Shown here: positions 1-11,179 of the stretch, piece after piece | How the letters are laid out: every line of letters starts with the position of its first letter | Numbering within the stretch: the stretch's first letter is position 1 | Made by a program: the position numbers and the translations under genes | The notes under the pieces: generated by a model | What the model was told of the DNA's origin: nothing | Databases searched by the model: none | Seen by the model: the letters and a program-made list of their open reading frames with translations, nothing else | NCBI RefSeq assembly: GCF_900111125.1 | Contig: NZ_FOGE01000006.1 | Span: forward strand, 124,001-188,000 | Reading direction: 5' to 3' | Source: Sphingobium sp. YR768 | Lineage (GTDB): Bacteria > Pseudomonadota > Alphaproteobacteria > Sphingomonadales > Sphingomonadaceae | Length of the DNA: 64,000 nucleotides

Positions 1-1
1 A

Positions 2-97
2 ATCGATCTGCCCTTTGCTGATCCGGGTGCCTATGTGAACTGGCTGAGCCGGGAAGGGCGCCGGACGATAGGCGTCTCTGCACAGATGAAGTTCTGA
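2..97 (+). CDS. TonB-dependent receptor, C-terminal end (partial)
   Basis: Only the last 31 codons are in the window. The reading frame ends with an aromatic terminal strand (…QMKF, stop at 95-97), which is the usual last beta-strand of an outer-membrane TonB-dependent barrel with a terminal Phe. A perfect terminator hairpin follows at once. Because the glycosidase genes downstream lie on the same strand, this receptor probably imports the glycoside or oligosaccharide they process. The family call rests on the C-terminal signature and the context only. Confidence 0.6.
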   Translation: MDLPFADPGAYVNWLSREGRRTIGVSAQMKF

Positions 98-108
98 GAA
101 ATACGAAG

Positions 109-143
109 AAAAGGATGGGCGGCGCAGCGTCGCCCATCCTTTT
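109..143 (+). terminator. Rho-independent terminator after the receptor gene
   Basis: A perfect 13-bp stem (109-121 with 131-143) closes a 9-nt loop. The downstream arm ends in TTTT. It starts 12 nt after the receptor stop codon and separates the receptor from the MBL-fold gene at 177. Confidence 0.85.
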
Positions 144-176
144 CTGCCAATAGTACGGGCGTGGTGAAGGAGAGAG

Positions 177-1172
177 ATGGGAATGCATAAGTCGAGCCAG
201 TTTCGTACCTTGCTGTTGGCGGGCTTGCTGTCGCTCTCTCCCGGTGTCGCCTTCGCGCAGGGGTCATGCCTGGCCTTGCGTTGGGTGACATTGGGTACGG
301 CGGGAGGCCCGGTTCCGACTGCCGATCGGTCCGAACCCGCCAATCTGCTGATCGCCGGTGATCAGAGAATATTGGTCGACACCGGCGATGGCACGATCGA
401 CCAGTTGGCGCGGATTGGCATGGACATGCGCCTGGTCCGTACCGTGTTCATCAGCCATCTACATCTCGATCATAGCGGCGGCCTCGGCGCGGTCATTGGC
501 CTGCGCTGGATGAACCAGTTTCCGGGGGTACTGACCGTCTATGGCCCGCCCGGTACGAAGGAGGTGGTCGACGGCATCGTCGCGTCCATGGGACCGCCGG
601 CCAGAATCGGTTTCGGTCTGGGCGCGCTGCCGCCCACGCCTGCCGGATCGGTCCGCGCCATGGAACTGCGCGACGGGCAGAGCATCACCCTCGACGGGGG
701 TGTGACCGTAAAGGCGGCGGCGAACAGCCATTTCGACCATGATGGAAAGCCAGATCCGGCCAATATCTCCCTCAGTTACCGTTTCGCGCTGGGTAGCCGC
801 AGCATCACTTATACGGGCGATACCGGACCCAGCGATGCGGTAACGGCGCTGGCATCGGGGACCGACATGCTGGTCAGCGAGGTGATCGATCTCGACCGGT
901 TGATGAAGGAAATCCGGGAGCGCCGCGTTGATGCCTCGCCCGAAATGCTGGTTTCCATGCAGAAGCATCTGTCGACCCACCACCTGTTGCCGGCTGATAT
1001 CGGGACGATCGCGTTCAAGGCGAAGGCGGGCAAGGTAGTGCTGACCCATTATGCGATTCCGGGCCTGCTTAGCGAATCCGAACTGTCGATCCGCACGGAT
1101 ATCGGCAAGGCCTATGCCGGCCCGGTCGATCTGGCGCGGGATCTTTCCAGCTTCGATCTGGGATGTCGGTGA
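177..1172 (+). CDS. Exported MBL-fold metallohydrolase
   Basis: This 331-aa protein has an N-terminal signal peptide (hydrophobic residues 11-26, likely cleavage after AFA/Q). The metal-binding motif HLHLDH at residues 94-99 defines the metallo-beta-lactamase fold. The overall pattern (VDTGDGT before the motif, HFDHDG near residue 185, YTGDTGPSD near residue 220) is closer to the RNase Z/arylsulfatase-like branch of lipid, ester or sulfate hydrolases than to antibiotic-hydrolysing enzymes. An AGGAGAG-type ribosome binding site lies directly upstream. The stop codon overlaps the start region of the next hydrolase gene, so the two are probably co-translated. The substrate is unknown; the locus suggests a glycoside or ester. 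Confidence 0.8.
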   Translation: MGMHKSSQFRTLLLAGLLSLSPGVAFAQGSCLALRWVTLGTAGGPVPTADRSEPANLLIAGDQRILVDTGDGTIDQLARIGMDMRLVRTVFISHLHLDHSGGLGAVIGLRWMNQFPGVLTVYGPPGTKEVVDGIVASMGPPARIGFGLGALPPTPAGSVRAMELRDGQSITLDGGVTVKAAANSHFDHDGKPDPANISLSYRFALGSRSITYTGDTGPSDAVTALASGTDMLVSEVIDLDRLMKEIRERRVDASPEMLVSMQKHLSTHHLLPADIGTIAFKAKAGKVVLTHYAIPGLLSESELSIRTDIGKAYAGPVDLARDLSSFDLGCR

Positions 1173-2011
1173 TGCGCGCTGCCATCTCGGCGATGGGAAC
1201 CGATCTCGGTCCGGATGTGCTGAGTCAATGTCGGGCGTTGTTCGATGCTGAACAATCGACTCTGGCGGCGCAGGTGCCGGTGACGGTGACAGATGTCACC
1301 TATGGCCCGCATGAACGCCACCGCCTCGACCTATACCGCCCGCAGGTGGAAAGCCCAGCCCCGATCCTCGTCTTCGTGCATGGCGGCGGCTTTCTGAAGG
1401 GGGACAAGGGCGGCGCGACCGACTGGCCCAATGCCAATGTCGGCCGCATGGCCGCGCAGGCCGGGTTTCTGGGCGTCGTCATCAACTATCGGCTGGCGCC
1501 CGACAATGTCTGGCCCGCCGGGTCGGAAGATGTGGCGGCTGTCATCGACTGGCTGAAGGCCAATGCCGCGCAGCATGGCGGCGACCCCGACCGCATCGTG
1601 CTGATGGGCACGTCGGCCGGCGCGGTCCATGTCGCAGGCTATCTCAAGCTGGCTGGCGATCGCGGCATCCGGGCCGCGATCCTGCTGTCGGGCCTCTATG
1701 GCTACACCCCGCTCGATCAGCGCGACATGCTCTATTATGGCGACCCCGCGCTCTATCCCGACCGCATGCCGCTGGAGGCCGTGGCGGCGACCAGCCTGCC
1801 GCTATTCCTCGCCTGCGCCGAATATGATCCGCCCCGCTTTCAGGCCGAATTTCTGGGCCTGATGCAGGATCGCCTGACCCGCCATGGCGCGATGCCGCGC
1901 GCCTTCATTCATTCGGGACATAATCATTACAGCATGGCCATGCATCTGGGCACCGCCGACCGGCGGCTGTCCCAAGAAATCTGCGCTTTCGTGCGCGAAA
2001 CCACTGCCTGA
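1163..2011 (+). CDS. Alpha/beta hydrolase (HSL/kynurenine formamidase-like esterase)
   Basis: This 282-aa protein has no clear signal peptide. The oxyanion-hole motif HGGGF is at residues 73-77 and the nucleophile elbow GTSAG at 149-153 (Ser151). A His in the C-terminal HSGHNHYS segment is a likely third triad member. These features match the hormone-sensitive-lipase / arylformamidase group of esterases. An in-frame second ATG at 1172 forms a TGATG overlap with the upstream stop and could be the true start. It is part of the + strand glycoside locus, where an esterase could remove acyl groups from a plant glycoside. The substrate is an inference. Confidence 0.8.
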   Translation: MSVMRAAISAMGTDLGPDVLSQCRALFDAEQSTLAAQVPVTVTDVTYGPHERHRLDLYRPQVESPAPILVFVHGGGFLKGDKGGATDWPNANVGRMAAQAGFLGVVINYRLAPDNVWPAGSEDVAAVIDWLKANAAQHGGDPDRIVLMGTSAGAVHVAGYLKLAGDRGIRAAILLSGLYGYTPLDQRDMLYYGDPALYPDRMPLEAVAATSLPLFLACAEYDPPRFQAEFLGLMQDRLTRHGAMPRAFIHSGHNHYSMAMHLGTADRRLSQEICAFVRETTA

Positions 2012-2036
2012 CACAAAGAATAGGAGAGACGGAAAC

Positions 2037-3341
2037 ATGCTGGACCGCAGAACCCTTCTGGCGACCGGTGCCGCCCTGATGGCCGCCCCCGCCTTCGCTG
2101 CGCGCAAGACTGCCGATCCCGCCTTTCCCAAGGGCTTTTTCTGGGGCACGGCCACCGCGCCACACCAGATTGAGGGCAATAATGTCGCCAGCGACCTGTG
2201 GTTTCTGGAGAACCAGCAGCCCACCGTCTTCGCCCAGCCTTCGGGCGACGCCTGCAACAGTTTCGAACTGTGGGAAACCGACCTCGACATCGTCAAGACT
2301 ATGGGCCTCAACGCCTATCGCTTCGGTATCGAATGGGCGCGGATCGAGCCGGAAAAGGGCCTGTTCAGCCAGGCGATGCTCGATCATTACAAGGCGATCA
2401 TCGATGGTTGCCACGCCCGTGGCCTGACCCCCATCGTCACCTACAGCCATTTCACCGCGCCGCGCTGGTTCAGCGCGCAGGGCGGCTGGACCAACCCCGA
2501 AAGCGCAGAGCTTTTTGCCCGCTATTGCGACAAGGCGACCCGTGCATTCGGGCAGGGGATCGACCGGGTCATCACCTTCAACGAACCCAATATCCTGCTG
2601 CTGCTGAAGCCGATGCTGCCGCCGCAGGTCTGGGATATCCAGAAGCTGACGCTGGAAACCGCCGCCAAGCGTCTGGGCGTGCCCAAATTCGTCAGCGCCA
2701 ATGTCGCGGGTTTCGATGATCTCCCAGCACTGCAAGCCGGCCTGCTGGCCGCGCATAAGGCCGGCAAGGCGGCGATCAAGGCGGTGCGCCCCGACCTGCC
2801 CGTCGGCATATCGCTGGCGATGATGGACGATCAGGCCGTCGGCAAGGCGTCGGTCCGCGACAAGATGCGCGGCGAGCTTTACGGCCAATGGCTGAATGTC
2901 GCCAAGGGTGACGATTTCATCGGCGTGCAAAATTACGAGCGTGCGCTCTGGGGCGACAAGGGCCGCCTGCCTGCGCCCAAGGGATCGACCGTCAACTGGT
3001 CGGGCACCGAAGTCTGGGCGGGTTCGCTCGCTGGCGCGGTCCGCTATGCCCATGAAGCGACCGGCGTGCCGATCCTGGTGTCCGAACATGGTGTCGGCAC
3101 TGATGATGACGCGATCCGCGCCAAATTCATCCCCGAAGCGCTCGCCGGCCTGAAGGCGGCGATCGATGATGGCGTGCCGGTACTGGGCTATTGCCACTGG
3201 TCGCTGCTCGACAATTTCGAATGGATTTTCGGCTACAAGCCCAAATTCGGCCTGGTCAGCGTCGATCCGGTCACCTTCGCCCGCACGCCCAAGCCCAGCG
3301 CCGCCGTCTATGGCGCGATCGCCCGTAGGAACGCGCTGTAA
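2037..3341 (+). CDS. GH1 beta-glucosidase with Tat-type signal
   Basis: A 434-aa family GH1 glycosidase. The start at 2037 follows a GGAGAGACGG ribosome binding site and yields a twin-arginine leader (DRRTLL, residues 3-8, then a hydrophobic stretch to AFA at 19-21). That implies export of a folded enzyme. The catalytic acid/base is Glu183 in TFNEPN and the nucleophile is Glu350 in LVSEHG; the sugar-binding FEWIFGY segment is at 394-400. GH1 enzymes hydrolyse beta-glucosides and related glycosides with retention. At 434 residues it is slightly short for the family but contains all key segments. With the GH106 rhamnosidase in the same locus, a rhamnosyl-glucoside such as a flavonoid rutinoside is a plausible substrate (inference). 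Confidence 0.85.
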   Translation: MLDRRTLLATGAALMAAPAFAARKTADPAFPKGFFWGTATAPHQIEGNNVASDLWFLENQQPTVFAQPSGDACNSFELWETDLDIVKTMGLNAYRFGIEWARIEPEKGLFSQAMLDHYKAIIDGCHARGLTPIVTYSHFTAPRWFSAQGGWTNPESAELFARYCDKATRAFGQGIDRVITFNEPNILLLLKPMLPPQVWDIQKLTLETAAKRLGVPKFVSANVAGFDDLPALQAGLLAAHKAGKAAIKAVRPDLPVGISLAMMDDQAVGKASVRDKMRGELYGQWLNVAKGDDFIGVQNYERALWGDKGRLPAPKGSTVNWSGTEVWAGSLAGAVRYAHEATGVPILVSEHGVGTDDDAIRAKFIPEALAGLKAAIDDGVPVLGYCHWSLLDNFEWIFGYKPKFGLVSVDPVTFARTPKPSAAVYGAIARRNAL

Positions 3342-3355
3342 AAAGGAGGTCTGCC

Positions 3356-4264
3356 ATGAAGCGCTTTGCCCTCATTTCCGCCCTCCTTCTCGCCACGCCG
3401 GTTGCCGCACAAATGCCTGTGCCAACACCGGCGCAGGCACCTGCCGAACCCGATGCCATCCCGCTCTATCCGGATGTGAAAGCACCCAAGACATCGACCG
3501 AAAACTGGGTGCGCTTCGGCAATGATCTGGCGGTGCGCAACGTCACCGTGCCGACATTGACGCCGATCCTGCCCGATCCTGCCAAGGCGACCGGCGCGGC
3601 GGTCGTGGTGGCGCCGGGCGGCGCCTTCATGCTGCTGGCGATGGATCATGAGGGCTGGAGCGTGGCGCGCTGGCTGGCCGATCATGGGATCGCGGCCTTC
3701 GTCCTCAAATATCGGCTGAACCAGACCCCGGCCGATACGGCGGAAGCATCCGCCTATATGGGCAAGCGGATGGCGGACTCGCTGCGCGATCCCGATGCGC
3801 CGCCCTCCATCAGCGAACCCCGCGCCACGCTCGATGCGCTGGCCGCGCTCAAGCTGGTGCGCGCCAATGCGGGCAAATGGGGCGTCGACGCCGGTCGGGT
3901 CGGGATGATCGGCTTTTCCGCCGGCGCGATGACGACGATGAATGCCGCGCTGGAAGGAAAGGGCGGCGATCGACCGTCCTTCATCGGCTATGTCTATGGC
4001 CCGATGCTGGCGCGCGATGTTCCGGCGGACGCCCCGCCGATGTTCGCCGCGATCGCCAATGACGACAGCCTCTTCTCCACGCCATCCTATGCACTGGTCG
4101 AAAGCTGGCGCCGGGCGCATGTGCCGGTGGAACTCCATGCCTATGAACGGGGCGACCATGGCTTTGGCATGGGCAAGCCCGGCACCACGACGATGGGCGT
4201 CCTGCCGCAATTCCTGTCCTGGATGGAGATGCGCGGCCTTCTGACGACGAAGGCGGGCCAGTGA
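3356..4264 (+). CDS. Secreted alpha/beta hydrolase (acetyl-xylan-esterase-like)
   Basis: This 302-aa protein starts after a strong AAGGAGG site and has a signal peptide (residues 1-19, VAA/Q). The oxyanion region GGAF is at 88-91, the nucleophile motif GFSAG at 186-190 (Ser188), an Asp pair at 236-237, and the terminal His268 in GDHGF. The pattern fits BD-FAE/acetyl-xylan-esterase-like carbohydrate esterases. It lies 14 nt after the beta-glucosidase and overlaps the next gene by a GTGA junction. A role in deacylating sugar side chains before the glycosidases act is likely but inferred from context. Confidence 0.78.
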   Translation: MKRFALISALLLATPVAAQMPVPTPAQAPAEPDAIPLYPDVKAPKTSTENWVRFGNDLAVRNVTVPTLTPILPDPAKATGAAVVVAPGGAFMLLAMDHEGWSVARWLADHGIAAFVLKYRLNQTPADTAEASAYMGKRMADSLRDPDAPPSISEPRATLDALAALKLVRANAGKWGVDAGRVGMIGFSAGAMTTMNAALEGKGGDRPSFIGYVYGPMLARDVPADAPPMFAAIANDDSLFSTPSYALVESWRRAHVPVELHAYERGDHGFGMGKPGTTTMGVLPQFLSWMEMRGLLTTKAGQ

Positions 4265-4701
4265 CGAGCGCCGTTTCGATCCGGCGGGAAGCGGCAATCA
4301 GCGTCGTCATCAATGGCGTGCTGAGCCTTGCCTTCTTCCTCGGCGTCTTCGGCATGCAATCGCGGCCGCTAAGCTGGGGTACGCCCGATGGGCTGGCGCT
4401 GGACTTCATCCCGCAGAGCATCGCGGTTTGCCTGATGAGCGCTCTGGTTCCGGCGCTGATCGCGCGTCGGCAATTGGGCAATGGTCCCACCATCGGCCCC
4501 ATTCTGCGCCGTGCCATGCTATTTGCCATAGCCGGGGCAGCGCTGGGCGGCCTGCTCGCCTTTTCGATCGGTAATGCCGGCTTTCCGACTATGGCTTGGG
4601 CCACGGCTTTGACGATCAAGATCGCTTATGGCGGTGCGCTCGGCGCGCTGGTGGCCAGCCTGTCGCTGCGACGGCTGCTGACCTCCGCCCAAAATATATG
4701 A
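4261..4701 (+). CDS. Small integral membrane protein, unknown function
   Basis: This 146-aa protein starts at a GTG that overlaps the previous stop (GTGA). About four hydrophobic segments are visible (roughly residues 12-30, 48-68, 81-105 and 112-134), so it is probably an inner-membrane protein. The N-terminus is basic (RRE). No family is recognised with confidence. Translational coupling to the esterase and its position before the rhamnosidase tie it to the glycoside locus, but no function is proposed. Confidence 0.65.
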   Translation: MTSAVSIRREAAISVVINGVLSLAFFLGVFGMQSRPLSWGTPDGLALDFIPQSIAVCLMSALVPALIARRQLGNGPTIGPILRRAMLFAIAGAALGGLLAFSIGNAGFPTMAWATALTIKIAYGGALGALVASLSLRRLLTSAQNI

Positions 4702-4720
4702 AGTAGAGGATAGTCTGTTG

Positions 4721-8054
<3,334 letters not shown>

Positions 8055-8056
<2 letters not shown>

Positions 8057-8089
8057 TGACGCACCGGAGCGAAGGCCCGGCGCGTCATC
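8055..8089. terminator. Bidirectional terminator between convergent genes
   Basis: Arms 8055-8067 and 8077-8089 pair (GATGACGC and CCGG blocks with one mismatch). The hairpin overlaps the rhamnosidase stop (8054-8056) and the amidohydrolase stop (8085-8087), so it serves both convergent transcripts. Confidence 0.6.
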
Positions 8090-8957
8090 CCAGCCCCAGC
8101 AGCTTCACAGCATTATCCTTCATAATCAGCGGCAGCACTTCCTCACGGAAACCCGCCTCGCGCGCCGCGTCGATCCATTTTTCAGGGCGAATGAGTGGCC
8201 AGTCGGAGCCGAACAGCATCTTGTGCTTCAGCTGCGTGTTTGCATATTGAATCACCTGTTTCGGGAAATATTTGGGCGACCAGCCGGACAGGTCCATGAA
8301 GACATTGTCCTTGTGCAGCGCCATCGACAGGCTCTCGTCGGTCCATGGCCAGCTTGGGTGGGCCAGGATGATCTTCATGTCGGGGAAGTCGACCGCGACA
8401 TCGTCCACCAATATAGGCTGGCCATATTTCAGGCGCACCCCGCCGCCGCCGCGCATCCCCGTGCCCATGCCCGAATGGCCGGTGTGGAAGATGGCGGGCA
8501 GCTTATATTCGGCGATCACTTCATAGATGGGATAGGCGACCCGGTCGGCCGGGTGACAATCCTGCATGATGCCGTGGAATTTGAAGCCTTTGACCCCATA
8601 ATTTTCGACCAGATCGCGGGCTTCGCGCGCGCCATATTTGCCTTTGCGCGGGTCGATCGAGGCGAAGGGGATGACGATGTCGCTGTCATTGGCGGCCAGT
8701 TCCGCTACCTCATAGTTACTGATCCGCTTGGCCCCGATCCCGCTCTCGCAATCGACGGTGAACAGGCAGAAGGCGATATTCTGCGCCCGATAATAAGCGA
8801 TGGTTTCGGGGATGGTCGGCCGCTTGCGATCCGCCTTGAAATAGGCCGACGCCGCGTCGAAATATTTGGCCATCACCGGGTCTTCAGGGTCGTGGCACGA
8901 CACTTCGGCATGGACATGGACGTCGATGGCGACAACCTTGGTCGGGTCAACGGGCAT
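8085..8957 (-). CDS. Amidohydrolase-2 family hydrolase/decarboxylase
   Basis: A 290-aa TIM-barrel protein. Metal-binding residues are visible as the N-terminal HVH (His14, His16), His158 in FHTGH, His200 in LAHPSW and Asp252 in GSDWP. This is the amidohydrolase-2 group that includes non-oxidative aromatic decarboxylases and ring-fission-product hydratases. The chosen start (8957) begins at the conserved barrel and overlaps the upstream PQQ dehydrogenase stop by 11 nt, so the two are co-translated. The longer upstream extension in this frame would run inside the dehydrogenase gene and is rejected. Substrate unknown; decarboxylation or hydrolysis of an aromatic acid is plausible. Confidence 0.75.
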   Translation of the reverse strand: MPVDPTKVVAIDVHVHAEVSCHDPEDPVMAKYFDAASAYFKADRKRPTIPETIAYYRAQNIAFCLFTVDCESGIGAKRISNYEVAELAANDSDIVIPFASIDPRKGKYGAREARDLVENYGVKGFKFHGIMQDCHPADRVAYPIYEVIAEYKLPAIFHTGHSGMGTGMRGGGGVRLKYGQPILVDDVAVDFPDMKIILAHPSWPWTDESLSMALHKDNVFMDLSGWSPKYFPKQVIQYANTQLKHKMLFGSDWPLIRPEKWIDAAREAGFREEVLPLIMKDNAVKLLGLG

Positions 8958-11079
8958 TGTGGGCGCTTTCCAGTGTCTTGTCCTCATTGGCACGGTGGAT
9001 GACATAGGCGCGGATGCTCTCGATTTCCGCAGGGGAGAAGATCGACGCAAAGCTGACCATGCCATTATCCTTGAGCGCGCCGTCATGCACGATCATCTGC
9101 CATGTGCCCTTGTCGTTCAAGGCCGCGCTGCGGCGCAGGTCGGGGACGATGCTGCCGCCGACCGCCGCGTCGCCATGGCAGGTGCTGCAATAGCGGCCGA
9201 AGCGGGCCGCGCCCGCCGCGATCTCCGCCGCGCTGGCGGTAGAGGGCGGCGGGTCGAGCGGCATGGCGCTATGCGGCGGCGGTGCGGGCAGCGCGCTTTT
9301 CCCATCCAGCTTGAACACCAATAGCCGGCTGATATTGCGGCTGGGGCCACTCTTGTCGGAGAGGATGCCGGGCGCCAGTGCCCAGACGCCACCCCAGCCG
9401 GCCATCACCGCCACATATTGTTGTCCGTCCAGCTCATAGCTGATGGGCGCCGCGACAATACCGGTCTGCGCCGGGAAGGACCAGAGCTTACGCCCATCCT
9501 GCGTGGCATAAGCGTTGAAGTCGCCTGTCGCCGTCCCCTGAAACACCAGATCGCCGCCGGTCGCCAGTAAGCCGCCATTCCAAGGCCCCTTGTAGGAAAC
9601 ACGCCATTTTTCCTTCTGTGCGACCGGATCCCAGGCAATGAGCGCGCCGGTGGTCGCTTTCATCGCGGCGTCGCGCACCGCCTTGTCGGCCGGCATGGCG
9701 GCCGCCGCGATATCGACGCCGACGTTGAAGCCTAGCCTGTTCGCCTTCCATCCCTTTTCCGGGATATAGGGGAAGGCGGCGAGGTTGGCGGGGATGAAGA
9801 CGGTCTGGCTCTTTGGATCGAAGGCCATCGGATGCCAGCTATGCGCGCCAGTCGCGCCGGGCGATCCGATGAAGGGCTTGCCGGTCTTGTAGTAACGCGC
9901 GTCGGGATTTTCGATCGGCCGCCCGGTCTTCATGTCGATACCGCTGGCCCAGTTGACCGGCACGAAATTCTTGGCGGACAGCAGTTTGCCGTTGGCGCGG
10001 TCCAGCACATAGAAAAATCCGTTTTTGGGCGCCTGCATCAGCACTTTCTTTTTCTGGCCGCCCATCTCTATGTCCGCCAGCATGATGTGCTGGGTGGCGG
10101 TAAAGTCCCAGCTATCGCCGGGGGTCGTCTGATAATGCCAGGCATATTCGCCGGTCTTCGCATGGACTGCGACGATCGAGGAGAGGTAGAGATTGTCGCC
10201 CTTGCCCTCCGACCGGTAGGCCTGATTCCAGGGCGAGCCATTGCCGACGCCGATATAGAGCAGGTCCAGCTCCGGGTCATAGGCCATGGCGTCCCACACG
10301 GTGCCTCCGCCGCCCTGCTTCCACCATTCGCCATACCAGGTCGAGGCGGCTTTCCTGAGGTAATCCGGTTCCTTTTCCGTGCCGGGCTGGGCCGGGACGG
10401 TGTAGAATTTCCACTTTTCGGTGCCGGTATCGGCGTCATAAGCGGCGACATAACCGCGCGCGCCGAACTCCGCGCCGCCATTGCCGATGACGACCATGCC
10501 ATTCACCACGCGCGGCGCGCCGGTGATGGTGTAGTTTTTCGTCTGGTCGAGCGTGACCTTGGTCCAGACCGGCTTGCCGCTCTTGCGATCGATGGCGATC
10601 AGTCGCCCGTCCAGCGTGCCCACGAAGATCTTGTCGCCCCATGCCGCCACACCGCGATTGACCGCGTCACAACAGGCCTTGACCAAAGTGTCGCGCGGGA
10701 CTTCCGGATCATAGGACCAGAGCAATTTGCCGCTGCGCGCGTCATAGGCCTTCACCATGCTCCAGGCGGTGGAGACATAGAGGGTGCCGTCGATGAAGAG
10801 CGGCGTCGCCTCCTGCCCGCGATTGGTGTCCATGTCGGCCGACCAGGCGAGGCCGAGTTTGCCGACCGTCTCCTGATTGATCGCGGACAGCGGGCTGAAG
10901 CGCTGTTCGTCATAGGTGCGACCGGTCGAGAGCCATTCTGCGGGCTTGGCCGCGATGATCCGCGCGGCATCCACGCCGCCGGTGGAGGCGGATGGCGCGG
11001 CCGCGTCCTGGCTCGTCCCTTTGCCACAGGCCGACAGGGCCAGACTCGTTCCCAACAGCAGCGCAATCGCGACCCGCAT
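8947..11079 (-). CDS. PQQ alcohol dehydrogenase with fused cytochrome c (quinohemoprotein)
   Basis: This 710-aa protein starts after GGAGAGGAAGAGG. Its lipoprotein-type signal has a lipobox-like LSAC (Cys18), and an eight-bladed PQQ propeller follows. The vicinal disulfide Cys136-Cys137 (ACCDAV), diagnostic of PQQ dehydrogenases, is present. A C-terminal cytochrome c domain carries CSTCH (631-635) with a candidate axial Met at 674. Type II quinohemoprotein alcohol dehydrogenases oxidise alcohols in the periplasm and pass electrons through the attached heme. The gene lies downstream of the CoA-ligase operon but has its own dyad-bearing promoter region. Oxidation of a lignin-type alcohol side chain is a reasonable guess. 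Confidence 0.85.
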   Translation of the reverse strand: MRVAIALLLGTSLALSACGKGTSQDAAAPSASTGGVDAARIIAAKPAEWLSTGRTYDEQRFSPLSAINQETVGKLGLAWSADMDTNRGQEATPLFIDGTLYVSTAWSMVKAYDARSGKLLWSYDPEVPRDTLVKACCDAVNRGVAAWGDKIFVGTLDGRLIAIDRKSGKPVWTKVTLDQTKNYTITGAPRVVNGMVVIGNGGAEFGARGYVAAYDADTGTEKWKFYTVPAQPGTEKEPDYLRKAASTWYGEWWKQGGGGTVWDAMAYDPELDLLYIGVGNGSPWNQAYRSEGKGDNLYLSSIVAVHAKTGEYAWHYQTTPGDSWDFTATQHIMLADIEMGGQKKKVLMQAPKNGFFYVLDRANGKLLSAKNFVPVNWASGIDMKTGRPIENPDARYYKTGKPFIGSPGATGAHSWHPMAFDPKSQTVFIPANLAAFPYIPEKGWKANRLGFNVGVDIAAAAMPADKAVRDAAMKATTGALIAWDPVAQKEKWRVSYKGPWNGGLLATGGDLVFQGTATGDFNAYATQDGRKLWSFPAQTGIVAAPISYELDGQQYVAVMAGWGGVWALAPGILSDKSGPSRNISRLLVFKLDGKSALPAPPPHSAMPLDPPPSTASAAEIAAGAARFGRYCSTCHGDAAVGGSIVPDLRRSAALNDKGTWQMIVHDGALKDNGMVSFASIFSPAEIESIRAYVIHRANEDKTLESAHNAR

Positions 11080-11151
11080 CCTCTTCCTCTCCTTATGCGG
11101 TGCAGATGTTTTCATCTGTCACCCGTTTCTGTTTGCCGCGATTTCCGAGCC

Positions 11152-11170
11152 GTCAAATGTGCCACTTGAC
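11152..11170. promoter_or_regulatory. Inverted repeat upstream of the PQQ dehydrogenase
   Basis: GTCAA-TG…CA-TTGAC, a 19-bp dyad in the 100-bp gap between the CoA-ligase stop and the PQQ dehydrogenase start. It has the geometry of a transcription-factor operator. It does not match the MarR-type motif found elsewhere in the cluster, so a separate regulator is likely. Confidence 0.35.
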
Positions 11171-11179
11171 TGAAATCGC

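Noticed and set aside
177..1172. Antibiotic beta-lactamase
   Set aside because: The MBL fold is present, but the motif pattern and gene context point to a general metal hydrolase, not a resistance enzyme.
1905..3197. Long - strand open frame opposite the GH1 gene
   Set aside because: It is antisense to a well-supported GH1 enzyme with catalytic motifs. High-GC codon bias creates long antisense frames, and no family motif or ribosome binding site is seen.
9832..11169. + strand frame opposite the PQQ dehydrogenase
   Set aside because: The PQQ enzyme on the other strand has all its active-site motifs. The + frame is compositionally biased and has no family features.
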